Shown: piece after piece, positions 1 to 11,454 of the stretch
Position numbering within the stretch: position 1 is the first letter of the stretch
Layout: every line of letters begins with the position of its first letter
NCBI GenBank assembly: GCA_042408955.1
Contig: JBHOQQ010000088.1
Coordinates: 1-64,000, forward strand
DNA length: 64,000 bases
DNA from: CALGSZ01 sp042408955
GTDB lineage: Bacteria; Chloroflexota; Chloroflexia; Thermomicrobiales; UBA6265
Direction of reading: 5' to 3'
Notes under the pieces: model-generated
Told to the model about the DNA's origin: nothing
Databases searched by the model: none
Seen by the model: only the letters and a program-made list of their open reading frames with translations
Made by a program: the position numbers and the translations under genes

Positions 1-1
1 G

Positions 2-3445
<3,444 letters not shown>

Positions 3446-3658
3446 CCTGTCTCCAGCATGCAGTGATCCACGGTGAAACGGCATGGTACACGTCTCCCTT
3501 GGCCCAACGCTGAGACGCCTCTCGCTCCTGGCCGTGCGTCGCTTTGCTGAGGACCTAGGCCGTATGGTCGCGACTCGATCGCCAGCCAGCGTCCACACCG
3601 CGAGCCGTTCGCTGGTACCATCACCTGCGAAGGCGCGCTCAGCGCTCGCGAGGAGCCG

Positions 3659-4489
3659 ATGGACGAGGTTCGAGTTTCGAGCTGGGACGAACTCAACGAG
3701 CGGCTCTACGAAGGATCGTGGAACCAGTCGCTCGGGCGGTTTCGCTCAACATTCGCATTCCGTGGCGTCGAAATCGCAGTTCGGGATTTGCGCACGAGCT
3801 TGGCGCGACTAGGAGGTGACTATCCAGAGCTTGAGCGCCATCTCCTTCGTAACTTCGTCAAATATGCCTACCGGGAAGTTGGAGCGCGCGGAAATTTCTG
3901 GGAAACGCTCGCGCTCGCGCAGCATCATGGTCTCCCGACTCGCTTGCTCGATTGGACGTACTCGCCCTATGTTGCCATGCACTTTGCCACGGCCAACGTC
4001 GAGCGCTTCCACCGTGACGCCGTCATCTGGTGCATCGACTTCGTCGCGTCGAACCGGTTTCTCCCGAAGCCATTGCAGACCCTCCTTGACCGCGAGGGAG
4101 CAGACGTCTTTACCGCGGAGATGCTCACCGCGGCCGCGCGCGATCTTGCCGCGTTCGACGCTCTGGCCGAGGAGACATTTCTTGTCTTTTTCGAGCCGCC
4201 TTCGCTTGATGCGCGCATCGTCAATCAGTTCGCGCTGTTCTCGTTGATGTCGAGTGCCACGGCCCGGCTGGACCGCTGGCTGCGCGATCATCCGGGCCTC
4301 GCGCGCCGCCTGATCATCCCCTCTGAGCTCAAATGGGAGATCCGCGACAAGCTGGACCAAGCGAATATCACTGAGCGTGTCTTGTTCCCCGGTCTTGATG
4401 GCCTGAGCAAATGGCTGAAACGCCATTACAGCCCACGGACGGTGCGCTTGCCCTTAGTTCCCGATGACTTCATCGGCGTTGATGACTAG
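3659..4489 (+). CDS. FRG-domain protein
   Basis: The 276-residue protein carries an FRG domain; the diagnostic stretch QHHGLPTRLLDWTYSPYVAM contains the HG-x-P-T-R-L-LDW core. FRG domains occur in many accessory and phage-defence proteins, but their biochemical role is not settled, so no function is assigned. The start is an ATG with AGGAG just upstream, and a longer start in this frame is not needed. Its 3' end overlaps the 3' end of the opposite-strand alcohol dehydrogenase by 36 bases, so the two genes share coding sequence tail to tail. No signal peptide or membrane helix is apparent. Confidence 0.85.
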   Translation: MDEVRVSSWDELNERLYEGSWNQSLGRFRSTFAFRGVEIAVRDLRTSLARLGGDYPELERHLLRNFVKYAYREVGARGNFWETLALAQHHGLPTRLLDWTYSPYVAMHFATANVERFHRDAVIWCIDFVASNRFLPKPLQTLLDREGADVFTAEMLTAAARDLAAFDALAEETFLVFFEPPSLDARIVNQFALFSLMSSATARLDRWLRDHPGLARRLIIPSELKWEIRDKLDQANITERVLFPGLDGLSKWLKRHYSPRTVRLPLVPDDFIGVDD

Positions 4490-5461
4490 CACCGCCGCTC
4501 CGTGCACGCGGCCACTGCGGACGGCGTCAATGGCCTCATTGGCGCGTTCCAAAGGATAGGTCGTGACTTGGGAGGTGATGGGAATCTTTGGCGCCAGGGC
4601 CAGGAATTCCTCCCCGTCGGCACGAGTGAGATTCGCGACCGAGCGTACCATCCGCTCACCCCACAGGATCGCGTAGGGGAAGCTTGGGATGTCGCTCATA
4701 TGGATACCGGCGCAGACGACGGTTCCACCCTTGGCGACGGCGCGGAGCGCTTGCGGCACGAGGGAGCCGGCCGGGGCAAAGATGATCGCCGCGTCCAGCG
4801 CTTCCGGTGGCAGCGCGTCACTGTCCCCGGCCCAGGCTGCCCCGAGCCGCCGGGCAAATTCCTGCCCCGCGGTATCCCCTGGCCGGGTAAAGGCATACAC
4901 GGTGCGACCGTGGTGCTTGGCGACTTGAATGAGCAGGTGCGCCGCAGCCCCAAATCCATAAAACCCGATCCGCTCGGCTTCTCCTGCCAGGCGATATGAC
5001 CGGTAGCCGATCAGCCCGGCGCAGAGCAACGGCGCTGCCTGAACATCCGGATATCCCTCCGGTATGGGAAAGCAATACCGGGCATCGGCGACGGTGAACT
5101 CTGCATAGCCACCGTCAATGTGGTAGCCGGTGAAGCGAGCGGAATCGCACAGATTCTCGCGTCCGGAGCGGCAGTAACGACAGGTGCCGCATGTCCAGCC
5201 GAGCCACGGAATGCCGACACGGTCGCCTTCGCGATAGCGCTCGACGCCCTGCCCAAGCGCGACGATCGTGCCAACGATCTCGTGTCCGGGGATCAGCGGC
5301 AGCTTCGGGTCCGGCAAATCACCATCAATGACATGGAGGTCGGTTCGACAGACAGCGCACGCGTGTACCCGCACCAGCACCTGCCCTGGTCCTGGCTCAG
5401 GAATGGGCACCTCCCGCAGGTGCAATGGAGAGCGCTGGGCCTCAAGCATCATTGCGCGCAT
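4454..5461 (-). CDS. Zinc-dependent alcohol dehydrogenase (MDR family, AdhP-like)
   Basis: The protein has 335 residues, normal for the medium-chain dehydrogenase family. The catalytic zinc site is seen in CAVCRTDLH and GHEIVG, and the structural zinc site in the four Cys of CGTCRYCRSGRENLC. The nucleotide-binding glycine motif appears as GFYGFGAAAHL, where the usual GxGxxG is slightly altered. It probably oxidises or reduces a small alcohol/aldehyde with NAD(P); the substrate is unknown. The ATG is preceded by AAGGAGATAAC, a strong ribosome-binding site. It is convergent with the FRG-domain gene and follows the coiled-coil gene on the same strand after a 65-base gap. Confidence 0.92.
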   Translation of the reverse strand: MRAMMLEAQRSPLHLREVPIPEPGPGQVLVRVHACAVCRTDLHVIDGDLPDPKLPLIPGHEIVGTIVALGQGVERYREGDRVGIPWLGWTCGTCRYCRSGRENLCDSARFTGYHIDGGYAEFTVADARYCFPIPEGYPDVQAAPLLCAGLIGYRSYRLAGEAERIGFYGFGAAAHLLIQVAKHHGRTVYAFTRPGDTAGQEFARRLGAAWAGDSDALPPEALDAAIIFAPAGSLVPQALRAVAKGGTVVCAGIHMSDIPSFPYAILWGERMVRSVANLTRADGEEFLALAPKIPITSQVTTYPLERANEAIDAVRSGRVHGAAVLVINADEVIGN

Positions 5462-5526
5462 GTTATCTCCTTAGGAAAGAGCATTGGCTAGGCGGCGCAG
5501 CAGGCCTGGCAAGCGGCAACTCAACG

Positions 5527-6390
5527 TCATGCGGATTCACGGTAGGCGCGCTCTAGGCTCTCCCGTGCGCGGGGAAGCTCGGCAGCGAGCTGCTCAAGCG
5601 ACCGCCGAAGCTGTTGTCTCGCCTCAGGATTGGTCGCCGCGGATTGCAGATACGGATAAATCGAGCGCGTGAGGAGCTGGCGGATGTCGGCGATGAAGCT
5701 CGCCATCTCCCGGCAGATCTCGTCATCCAGATCGAGGCGGTGGAGGGCGAAGGCATCAGCAAATGCGAATGCCGCGTTCCCGACCTCTTTCCACGATTCC
5801 CAGCGAAGCGACTCGGCCGGTAGCTCATGGGGAAGCGTAAACGGCTCACCTGGGAGCAACACGGGATTCGTGATGGCTACGACCGTCGTTTCCAGCTTGG
5901 TCAGGAGACGATAGAGCTCGGTCAGCGCCTCGGCGCGCCGTGACGCCGGTCCCACCACGGGAGAGCGCTGCGCGGCGATCGCGGCCATTGCCGCCCCAAC
6001 AGCTTCGCGAAGCCGGCTCAGCTCCGCGTTGTGATGGTCGCGCACATCCCGCAAGGCTTGCTCTAGTGTGGCCACTGCTTTGCCGTCAACCTCACTCACT
6101 TGGCTGCGCAAGCGAACGAGATGCGTTTCCTGTTCCTGGGTCGAGGCGCGGAGCATGTCGCGGAAGCGCTGGATCTCCGCTTCCACATCGCCCAGGATCT
6201 GGCGGGTCTCGGAGCGCAGTCGCTCGATGTCTGCCTCGTAGCGGGACTCCAATTCGGCCCGGAGCGCGGCGAGCGCTCCACCCATGTCACTGGATAGCGA
6301 CGTCTTCCCGAGCGTCCGTGGCAGATAATAGATTGCGCCGGTAATCGCACCGATGAGTGCGACGACGAGGATGATGAGAACGATGTCCAC
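5527..6390 (-). CDS. Membrane-anchored coiled-coil protein of unknown function
   Basis: The frame is open far upstream, but the likely start is GTG at 6390, preceded by AGGGG at good spacing. This gives 287 residues beginning with one hydrophobic segment (about residues 3-24) rich in Ile, Leu and Val. Residues 40-140 have the heptad-rich Glu/Arg/Leu pattern of a coiled coil. The C-terminal half is helical and carries no motif I recognise. The layout (N-terminal anchor, coiled coil, soluble domain) recalls RmuC-like and septum-associated proteins, but the RmuC nuclease core is not visible. Function unknown. It is divergent from the Tat-exported protein gene. Confidence 0.7.
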   Translation of the reverse strand: MDIVLIILVVALIGAITGAIYYLPRTLGKTSLSSDMGGALAALRAELESRYEADIERLRSETRQILGDVEAEIQRFRDMLRASTQEQETHLVRLRSQVSEVDGKAVATLEQALRDVRDHHNAELSRLREAVGAAMAAIAAQRSPVVGPASRRAEALTELYRLLTKLETTVVAITNPVLLPGEPFTLPHELPAESLRWESWKEVGNAAFAFADAFALHRLDLDDEICREMASFIADIRQLLTRSIYPYLQSAATNPEARQQLRRSLEQLAAELPRARESLERAYRESA

Positions 6391-6684
6391 TCTTCCAACC
6401 CCTGCAAAGCTGGCGCGGGCTGTTCCGCTGCTTCTAGAAGATACCCGACTTGCTGATGACACGCATCTACGCGCTGAAGAGTCTTGAATAGGGAAAGAAA
6501 GGCTGCCGGCTCGGATCCCGGCGCGACGATCGGCCGGGAACAGGCTCGGCATGGTATCACCAAACGAACGATGCGCCTCCTGGAGCGACCCGGCCAGCAA
6601 TGCCAGGATCGACCCGCTGTGGAGCGCAAGTGGCAGGACCTGCGAGGCGTGTTTGCCTGCATGACCGCGCAGCAAGGAGGAGAC

Positions 6685-7584
6685 ATGAAGCGCATAGACC
6701 GGCGGAAGGTGATCGCGGCGGCGGTAGGTGGGCTCGCCGCGCGTGTGCTCGGCGTGCCCGAGCAGGGCCGCGCGCAGGGCGACGGCACCGATATCCGGAC
6801 TCCGGCGCCGTCGCCGGATCCTTTGCTGCCGGGGCATCGCATCCTGTCGTACTATGGATTCCCTGGCAATAATCTCATGGGTATCCTTGGTGAATATTCG
6901 AAAGAAGAGTTGAGAAAACGTCTCATCCGCCAGTTGCGCGCCTACGAGCGCGTTGATAAATCTCGGCCGTGGAACCTTGCCTACGAAGTGATCGCCTCGG
7001 TCGCGCAGCGTGACCCGATGCCGGATGGCAGCTATCTGACCCGGACTGATCCGAGGATCATCGACGAATATGCGAGCTACACGGCGCAGCATGACATGCT
7101 ACTGATCTTGGATATGCAATTCGGTCGCCGCAGTGTCGAGGAAGAGCTTGAGGCGGCACTGCCATGGCTAGCGCTCCCACACGTGCATCTGGCGCTCGAT
7201 CCAGAATTCAAGGTCAAAGAAGGTGAGCAACCCGGCGTTCACCTCGGGAGCATCGAGGCGGCGGACATCACGTATGCCCAAGAGACGCTTGCTGATTTTG
7301 CCAGCCGGCGAGGGCTGCCGCCGAAGCTGCTCATCGTTCACCAGTTCCACTACGCGGTGATCGAGAATAAGGACCGGCTCCGGCCTGTTCCCGGCGTTCA
7401 ATTCATCCTCGAGGTTGACGGCTTTGGGACCCCTGACGAGAAGCGAGAAACCTACCGGGTGATGACGCAGAACCCCATTGAGTACCACGGGTTCAAGCTG
7501 TGGTACCGCCAGGATGAGCCGCTGATGACGGAGGAAGAGGTGCTAGCGCTGAATCCCTCGCCCGATCTCATCATTTACCAGTGA
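6685..7584 (+). CDS. Tat-exported protein of unknown function, possible TIM-barrel
   Basis: The frame opens earlier, but ATG 6685 has AAGGAGG eight bases upstream and gives a clear twin-arginine signal peptide: DRRKVIAAAVGGLAA followed by a small-residue stretch and a likely cleavage after the AQ region (about residue 32). The mature part (about 265 residues) has alternating hydrophobic strands and acidic turns such as LLILDMQFG, HLALDPEF and FILEVDGFG. These would fit a glycoside-hydrolase-like barrel, but no catalytic pair can be identified with confidence. It is followed after 12 bases by the FUSC-type gene, so the two are probably co-transcribed. Confidence 0.75.
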   Translation: MKRIDRRKVIAAAVGGLAARVLGVPEQGRAQGDGTDIRTPAPSPDPLLPGHRILSYYGFPGNNLMGILGEYSKEELRKRLIRQLRAYERVDKSRPWNLAYEVIASVAQRDPMPDGSYLTRTDPRIIDEYASYTAQHDMLLILDMQFGRRSVEEELEAALPWLALPHVHLALDPEFKVKEGEQPGVHLGSIEAADITYAQETLADFASRRGLPPKLLIVHQFHYAVIENKDRLRPVPGVQFILEVDGFGTPDEKRETYRVMTQNPIEYHGFKLWYRQDEPLMTEEEVLALNPSPDLIIYQ

Positions 7585-7596
7585 GGCGCGAGTCAC

Positions 7597-8817
7597 GTGG
7601 TTGGTGACCGTTTGGTGGGCGTTGGGTCGTTCCGGCTCCGGCTCGGCACGCTGATCTCCTATTGCATCGGCGCTGAAGGGCCGGTGCGGACGACGCTCGA
7701 CCGCTTGCGCCAGGTCGGCGTTGGTGAGCGTGTCATCAAGAGCGCAATTGCTGGAGGTCTGGCGTGGGAGATCGCCCAGATACTGCCGGGCAACAGCCAG
7801 CCGGTGCTGGCGCCGATCACGGCGGTCTTTTCGATCAGTCTGACCGTGGCTGGCTCAGTTCGGGAGGGGATCCAGCGCATCTTGGGCGTGATCTTGGGCG
7901 TCCTTGTGGCGGTAATTGCTAACCATTTCCTCGGGGCGAATGGATGGACCATCACGCTCGTGGTGCTGATCGCCTTCGTTGCTGGCCGGCGGCTCGGGCT
8001 TGAAGCCTCTGGCGTGTCGCAGATGGCCGTCAGCGCGCTCATCGTGGCACTCAGCGCGCGTGGGCCGGCTACACGCGATGCCGCGCTGCTCCACGTGGCA
8101 AACTCGGTCATGGGCACCGCCGTTGGCTTGACGCTCAATGCGGTGTTTGCGCCGCCGAATTATCTTCCAGCAGCGAGGGAATCGGTCGTGACGCTCGGCC
8201 AGCGGATTGGCGCGATTTTGGATGATCTCGCGTCCGCGCTCGCGAACGGCGTGACAGAGGTGCAGGCGAGAGATTGCCTGGAGCGAGCAAGGCTTATCGC
8301 AACATCGCTCGACGACGTCGAAGAGTCCATTACACGGGCGGAAGAGAGCCTCAAGTACAACGTGCTCGCCGGGCGCCAGCGTGCCAGGCTGGCGGTGTAT
8401 CACCGCACGAACCGCGCACTGGAGCATGCAGCATTGCAAACACGGGTCATTTGCCGCGCGGTGGTTGAAGCATTGGAGATGGCCCAGGCTGGGCAGCCGC
8501 GACCCGGATGGCTTGAGCCGGACCGGCTGGGGACGCCGCTCGCGAACCTTGTTAGCTCCCTCTCAGTCGCTCTCGACCACTTCCTGAGCTTGATTGACGC
8601 GCCGCGGGAGTCTCTGGAGGACGAGGCACTGGCGACAGAGGTGCAGCGCCAGCGGAAGGAAGTGATGGCGGCGGCCCAGGACTTCCTTGGGGAGCTTATG
8701 CCCGAGGGATGGGCAGTGCTTGGCCAGGCATTGGCCCTCTCCGACCAGCTTGTGACCGATCTCACCACCGCGGCGAATGAGCTTGGCCAGTTCAACAATC
8801 GAATTGCGCGCTCCTAG
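7597..8817 (+). CDS. FUSC/aromatic-acid-exporter-like membrane protein
   Basis: The 406-residue protein has five or six hydrophobic segments in its N-terminal half (about residues 45-190), including runs with FSISLTVAGSVREGIQRILG and VLIAFVAGRRLGLEASG. A long helical cytoplasmic tail follows. The R-x-x-G/R-I-x-G pattern after a transmembrane helix is typical of the FUSC/ArAE family, which exports aromatic acids or related compounds. The substrate is unknown. The start is GTG, 12 bases after the preceding stop. It converges on the hydrogenase operon with a 77-base gap that shows no clear terminator. Confidence 0.75.
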   Translation: MVGDRLVGVGSFRLRLGTLISYCIGAEGPVRTTLDRLRQVGVGERVIKSAIAGGLAWEIAQILPGNSQPVLAPITAVFSISLTVAGSVREGIQRILGVILGVLVAVIANHFLGANGWTITLVVLIAFVAGRRLGLEASGVSQMAVSALIVALSARGPATRDAALLHVANSVMGTAVGLTLNAVFAPPNYLPAARESVVTLGQRIGAILDDLASALANGVTEVQARDCLERARLIATSLDDVEESITRAEESLKYNVLAGRQRARLAVYHRTNRALEHAALQTRVICRAVVEALEMAQAGQPRPGWLEPDRLGTPLANLVSSLSVALDHFLSLIDAPRESLEDEALATEVQRQRKEVMAAAQDFLGELMPEGWAVLGQALALSDQLVTDLTTAANELGQFNNRIARS

Positions 8818-8894
8818 CAATTACCCACCGGTAGCAGGAATGCGACCGTTTGTGCCGTGCGGCTCACACCGGTCCAACACGCCGTTGATCGCCT

Positions 8895-9431
8895 TTATCG
8901 AGAAATCGAGACCGTGGTGTGATGCAGCTTTTGCTCCAAGCGATCCACGGCGAGCAGCAAGCCATAGAGCAGGGCCTGAGGACGGGGTGGGCAGCCAGGA
9001 ATGAAAACATCCACTGGCAGCACATGGGCAACACCGCCGGCTGTGCAATAAGACCCCTGAAGCACCCCGCCGCCGCAGGCGCAAGCGCCCACGGCAATGA
9101 CTAGGCCAGGCTGCGGCATCGCTTCATACGTCATGCGCACCGCTTGCTCCAGGTTCCGAGTGACCGAGCCAGTCACGAGCACACCATCGGCATGACGAGG
9201 AGAGGCCACAATATCAATGCCGAGCCGTTGCAGGTCGTAGGTCGGACCCAGCAACGCTTGAATTTCCCAATCGCAGCCATTGCACGATCCAGCGTCAAGG
9301 TGCCGTAAATGGAGCGAGCGGCGGAGCAGCGCTTGGATACGCGATCCCAGCTTTTCTGCCAGCGCATCCGGTGACGATGTTGTGCGCTGGGTATACAGCG
9401 TGGGCACGAGTAGAGTAGGTTGATCGCTCAT
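8895..9431 (-). CDS. hyfI: Group 4 [NiFe] hydrogenase small subunit (HyfI/NuoB-like)
   Basis: The 178-residue protein belongs to the NuoB/HycG/HyfI family, which holds the iron-sulfur cluster next to the active site. Cluster ligands are visible at C50 and C53 (SCNGCDWE), C117 or C119 (VGACACGGG) and C147 (IPGCPPRP). The frame extends further upstream, but the ATG at 9431 overlaps the stop of the ferredoxin gene as ATGA, which indicates translational coupling and fixes the start. It would pass electrons from the ferredoxin-like subunit to the large subunit at the cytoplasmic face. It is the last gene of the operon. Confidence 0.92.
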   Translation of the reverse strand: MSDQPTLLVPTLYTQRTTSSPDALAEKLGSRIQALLRRSLHLRHLDAGSCNGCDWEIQALLGPTYDLQRLGIDIVASPRHADGVLVTGSVTRNLEQAVRMTYEAMPQPGLVIAVGACACGGGVLQGSYCTAGGVAHVLPVDVFIPGCPPRPQALLYGLLLAVDRLEQKLHHTTVSISR

Positions 9432-9793
9432 CGTGACTTCTCCGGTCTTGACTCGGCTGCAAAGGTGACACACGTCACCAGGTCATGCGAGTCGCGGGTG
9501 GCAAGCTCAAATTCAGTGCCCAGCATGATGGCTTGATGTGGGCAGGCTTCGGCACACAGCCCACAAAAGACGCAGCGAGCATCATCGAGCGACCATGTCC
9601 AACCGGAGGAAGCAGTGCGGACAACAGCAATCGCAGCACTCGGACAAGCGCGGGCGCAGTCGCTTGAGCCGCAGCAACGATCTGTGCGGAGCATCACCTG
9701 CCCGCGAAACGCCTCCGGGGCTGGCTCTGGAACGAATGGATAGGGCTGGGTAGCTTTGCGAGCCTTCAGGCTGAGGTGAAAGAGCCGGAACAT
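9428..9793 (-). CDS. hyfH: Hydrogenase ferredoxin-like subunit (HyfH/NuoI-like) with altered first cluster motif
   Basis: This 121-residue protein should carry two [4Fe-4S] clusters linking an electron donor to HyfI. The second motif is canonical (CVFCGLCAEACP). The first reads CCGSSDCARACP: aligned to C-x2-C-x2-C-x3-CP, the second Cys is Ser43, while an extra Cys sits at position 41 next to C40. Either C41 replaces the missing ligand or the cluster is altered. Two ATG codons lie in tandem (9796 and 9793) after AAGGAGG; the second has better spacing. The stop overlaps the hyfI start. Confidence 0.88.
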   Translation of the reverse strand: MFRLFHLSLKARKATQPYPFVPEPAPEAFRGQVMLRTDRCCGSSDCARACPSAAIAVVRTASSGWTWSLDDARCVFCGLCAEACPHQAIMLGTEFELATRDSHDLVTCVTFAAESRPEKSR

Positions 9794-9813
9794 CATAACC
9801 TCCTTGGCCCGCC

Positions 9814-11415
9814 CTAGCGGTCAAGACAGGCATAACACAATTCAAAACTCTTATTGATGAGCGGAAAATCCGGCACCATGTTCCCTGGAACCGCTGCTGC
9901 TACTGCCGGCCAGTTACAGTAGCTCGCGGAGCGGACGCGATAGCGCCGGATGGCATTGCCCGGTCCCGTGCGCACCCAGTGAAGATTCTCGCCCCGGGGC
10001 GATTCGGTGACTGCGTATCCAACAGCGTCAGATGGCAGGGGGCCGATTGCTCGATGAATCGGTCCTTCGGGCAGGATATCTAGTGTCGCCCGGATAATCG
10101 CGAGAGAGGCAATAACCTCGTCCATGCGGACGAGGACCCGCGCCAGCACGTCGCCATCTGTTCGCACAGGAACAGGCACCGGCTCGGGAAGCTGGTTGTA
10201 AAAGCCGTGAGGATAATCTCGCCGGCAATCCACATCGAGTCCGCTGGCTCGCGCGGCCACGCCCACTACTCCCAGCGCGCGTGCGGTGTCCAACGGAAGA
10301 CGACCTGTTCGAGTCAGACGCTCGACAGCGGTATCGCTCCCCATCAGAATGCCGATAAATTCCTGAAATTCCCGGGCGATTCGCGAGAGGGTGTTGCGCA
10401 CGTCGTGACAACCTGCTGCCGATAGGTCGCGCCGAACACCGCCGAGCCGGCAGACACCGCGGAGAAAGCGGTGTCCGGTCAGGCGCTCGTTGAGCCGCTG
10501 GAGGTCATCCTTGAGACGGGCGCCGTACGCTGCGCCGATGGCAAATCCTATCCCCGCGCAGATATTCCCAAGGTCTCCGACATGGTTGTAGATACGCTCC
10601 AGTTCCAGGAAAAGGGTTCGCAGGGCGACCGCCCGCGGAGGAATTTCTGCCTCGGCAATCTGCTCAATCGCCTGGCAATAGGCAACGGCGTGGGAGCAGG
10701 CGCAGACGCCACAAATTCGCTCGGCAAGTTGGAGGACGTGTTCCGGGGATTTCCCTTCAGCGAGCTTCTCGATCCCGCGATGCGTGTAAAAGAGTCTGGT
10801 CTCAAGATGCAAAATGAGCTCGCCAACCGCGGCGAAGCGAAAATGACCCGGCTCGATGACCCCTGCGTGAATCGGACCAACTGGAATCTCGACAATGCCG
10901 TCACCGTGAAGATTATGAAACCGGTACGGTTCGCGTGATGCTCTTGGCACCGGAATGCGTGGATCAAAATCGGTGCGTAAGGGATAGACACCATCTGGCC
11001 AGTCATCATGCAAGACGAGCCGCCGTGGATCGGGATGATCCAGTGGCACGAGGCCGAGAAGATCCTGCACCTCGCGTTCATACCAGTTTGCCGCGGGAAT
11101 ATCCGGTGTCACCGATGGGAACACCGGACGAGTGGCATCGAGGAGTGTCTCCAGGGTAAGCCACCGCCGGTCCGGCAGCGCGAAGATATAGGAGAGGCGA
11201 AAACTACCCGACCGAGCGCGATCATCCTCTCCGACCATCGTTGCCAGGCGTCCGCGGAGTTCCTGGGCTGCGTACCGGCAGGCATGGCGGAGATCGCTCG
11301 CAGCGATAACGAAGCGTGCCTCACCTGGCACACTGGCCGGTAACGAGGTTGCTGACACCGGGAGTGCGTGCGTGCCAGGCATGACAGAGCAAGCGGTGCT
11401 TGTGATTGTCGTCAT
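9814..11415 (-). CDS. hyfG: Group 4 [NiFe] hydrogenase large subunit, NuoC-NuoD fusion (HyfG/HycE-like)
   Basis: The protein has 533 residues. The N-terminal part (to about 180) is a NuoC-like 30 kDa domain with WYEREVQDLLGL; the rest is the NuoD/HycE-like catalytic domain. The L1 motif is RICGVCACSH with C235 and C238. The L2 motif is at the extreme C-terminus, FELCYACLDR, with C527 and C530. All four Cys ligands of a Ni-Fe site are therefore present, which argues for a true hydrogenase rather than a ligand-less complex I relative. The DP that usually precedes the L2 Cys is EL here, and the protein ends directly after the motif, so no C-terminal peptide is left for a maturation protease to remove. 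Confidence 0.92.
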   Translation of the reverse strand: MTTITSTACSVMPGTHALPVSATSLPASVPGEARFVIAASDLRHACRYAAQELRGRLATMVGEDDRARSGSFRLSYIFALPDRRWLTLETLLDATRPVFPSVTPDIPAANWYEREVQDLLGLVPLDHPDPRRLVLHDDWPDGVYPLRTDFDPRIPVPRASREPYRFHNLHGDGIVEIPVGPIHAGVIEPGHFRFAAVGELILHLETRLFYTHRGIEKLAEGKSPEHVLQLAERICGVCACSHAVAYCQAIEQIAEAEIPPRAVALRTLFLELERIYNHVGDLGNICAGIGFAIGAAYGARLKDDLQRLNERLTGHRFLRGVCRLGGVRRDLSAAGCHDVRNTLSRIAREFQEFIGILMGSDTAVERLTRTGRLPLDTARALGVVGVAARASGLDVDCRRDYPHGFYNQLPEPVPVPVRTDGDVLARVLVRMDEVIASLAIIRATLDILPEGPIHRAIGPLPSDAVGYAVTESPRGENLHWVRTGPGNAIRRYRVRSASYCNWPAVAAAVPGNMVPDFPLINKSFELCYACLDR

Positions 11416-11454
11416 CCCACGTTGTCCTTATGCCTATTGACCACCGGGCAGGTC

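Noticed and set aside
5527..7092. A 521-codon minus-strand open frame
   Set aside because: Only the part after GTG 6390 has a ribosome-binding site and a sensible protein (membrane anchor plus coiled coil). The rest is antisense to the Tat-exported protein gene.
8818..8894. Terminator between the FUSC-like gene and hyfI
   Set aside because: Only a weak 5-bp stem without a T-tract is visible.
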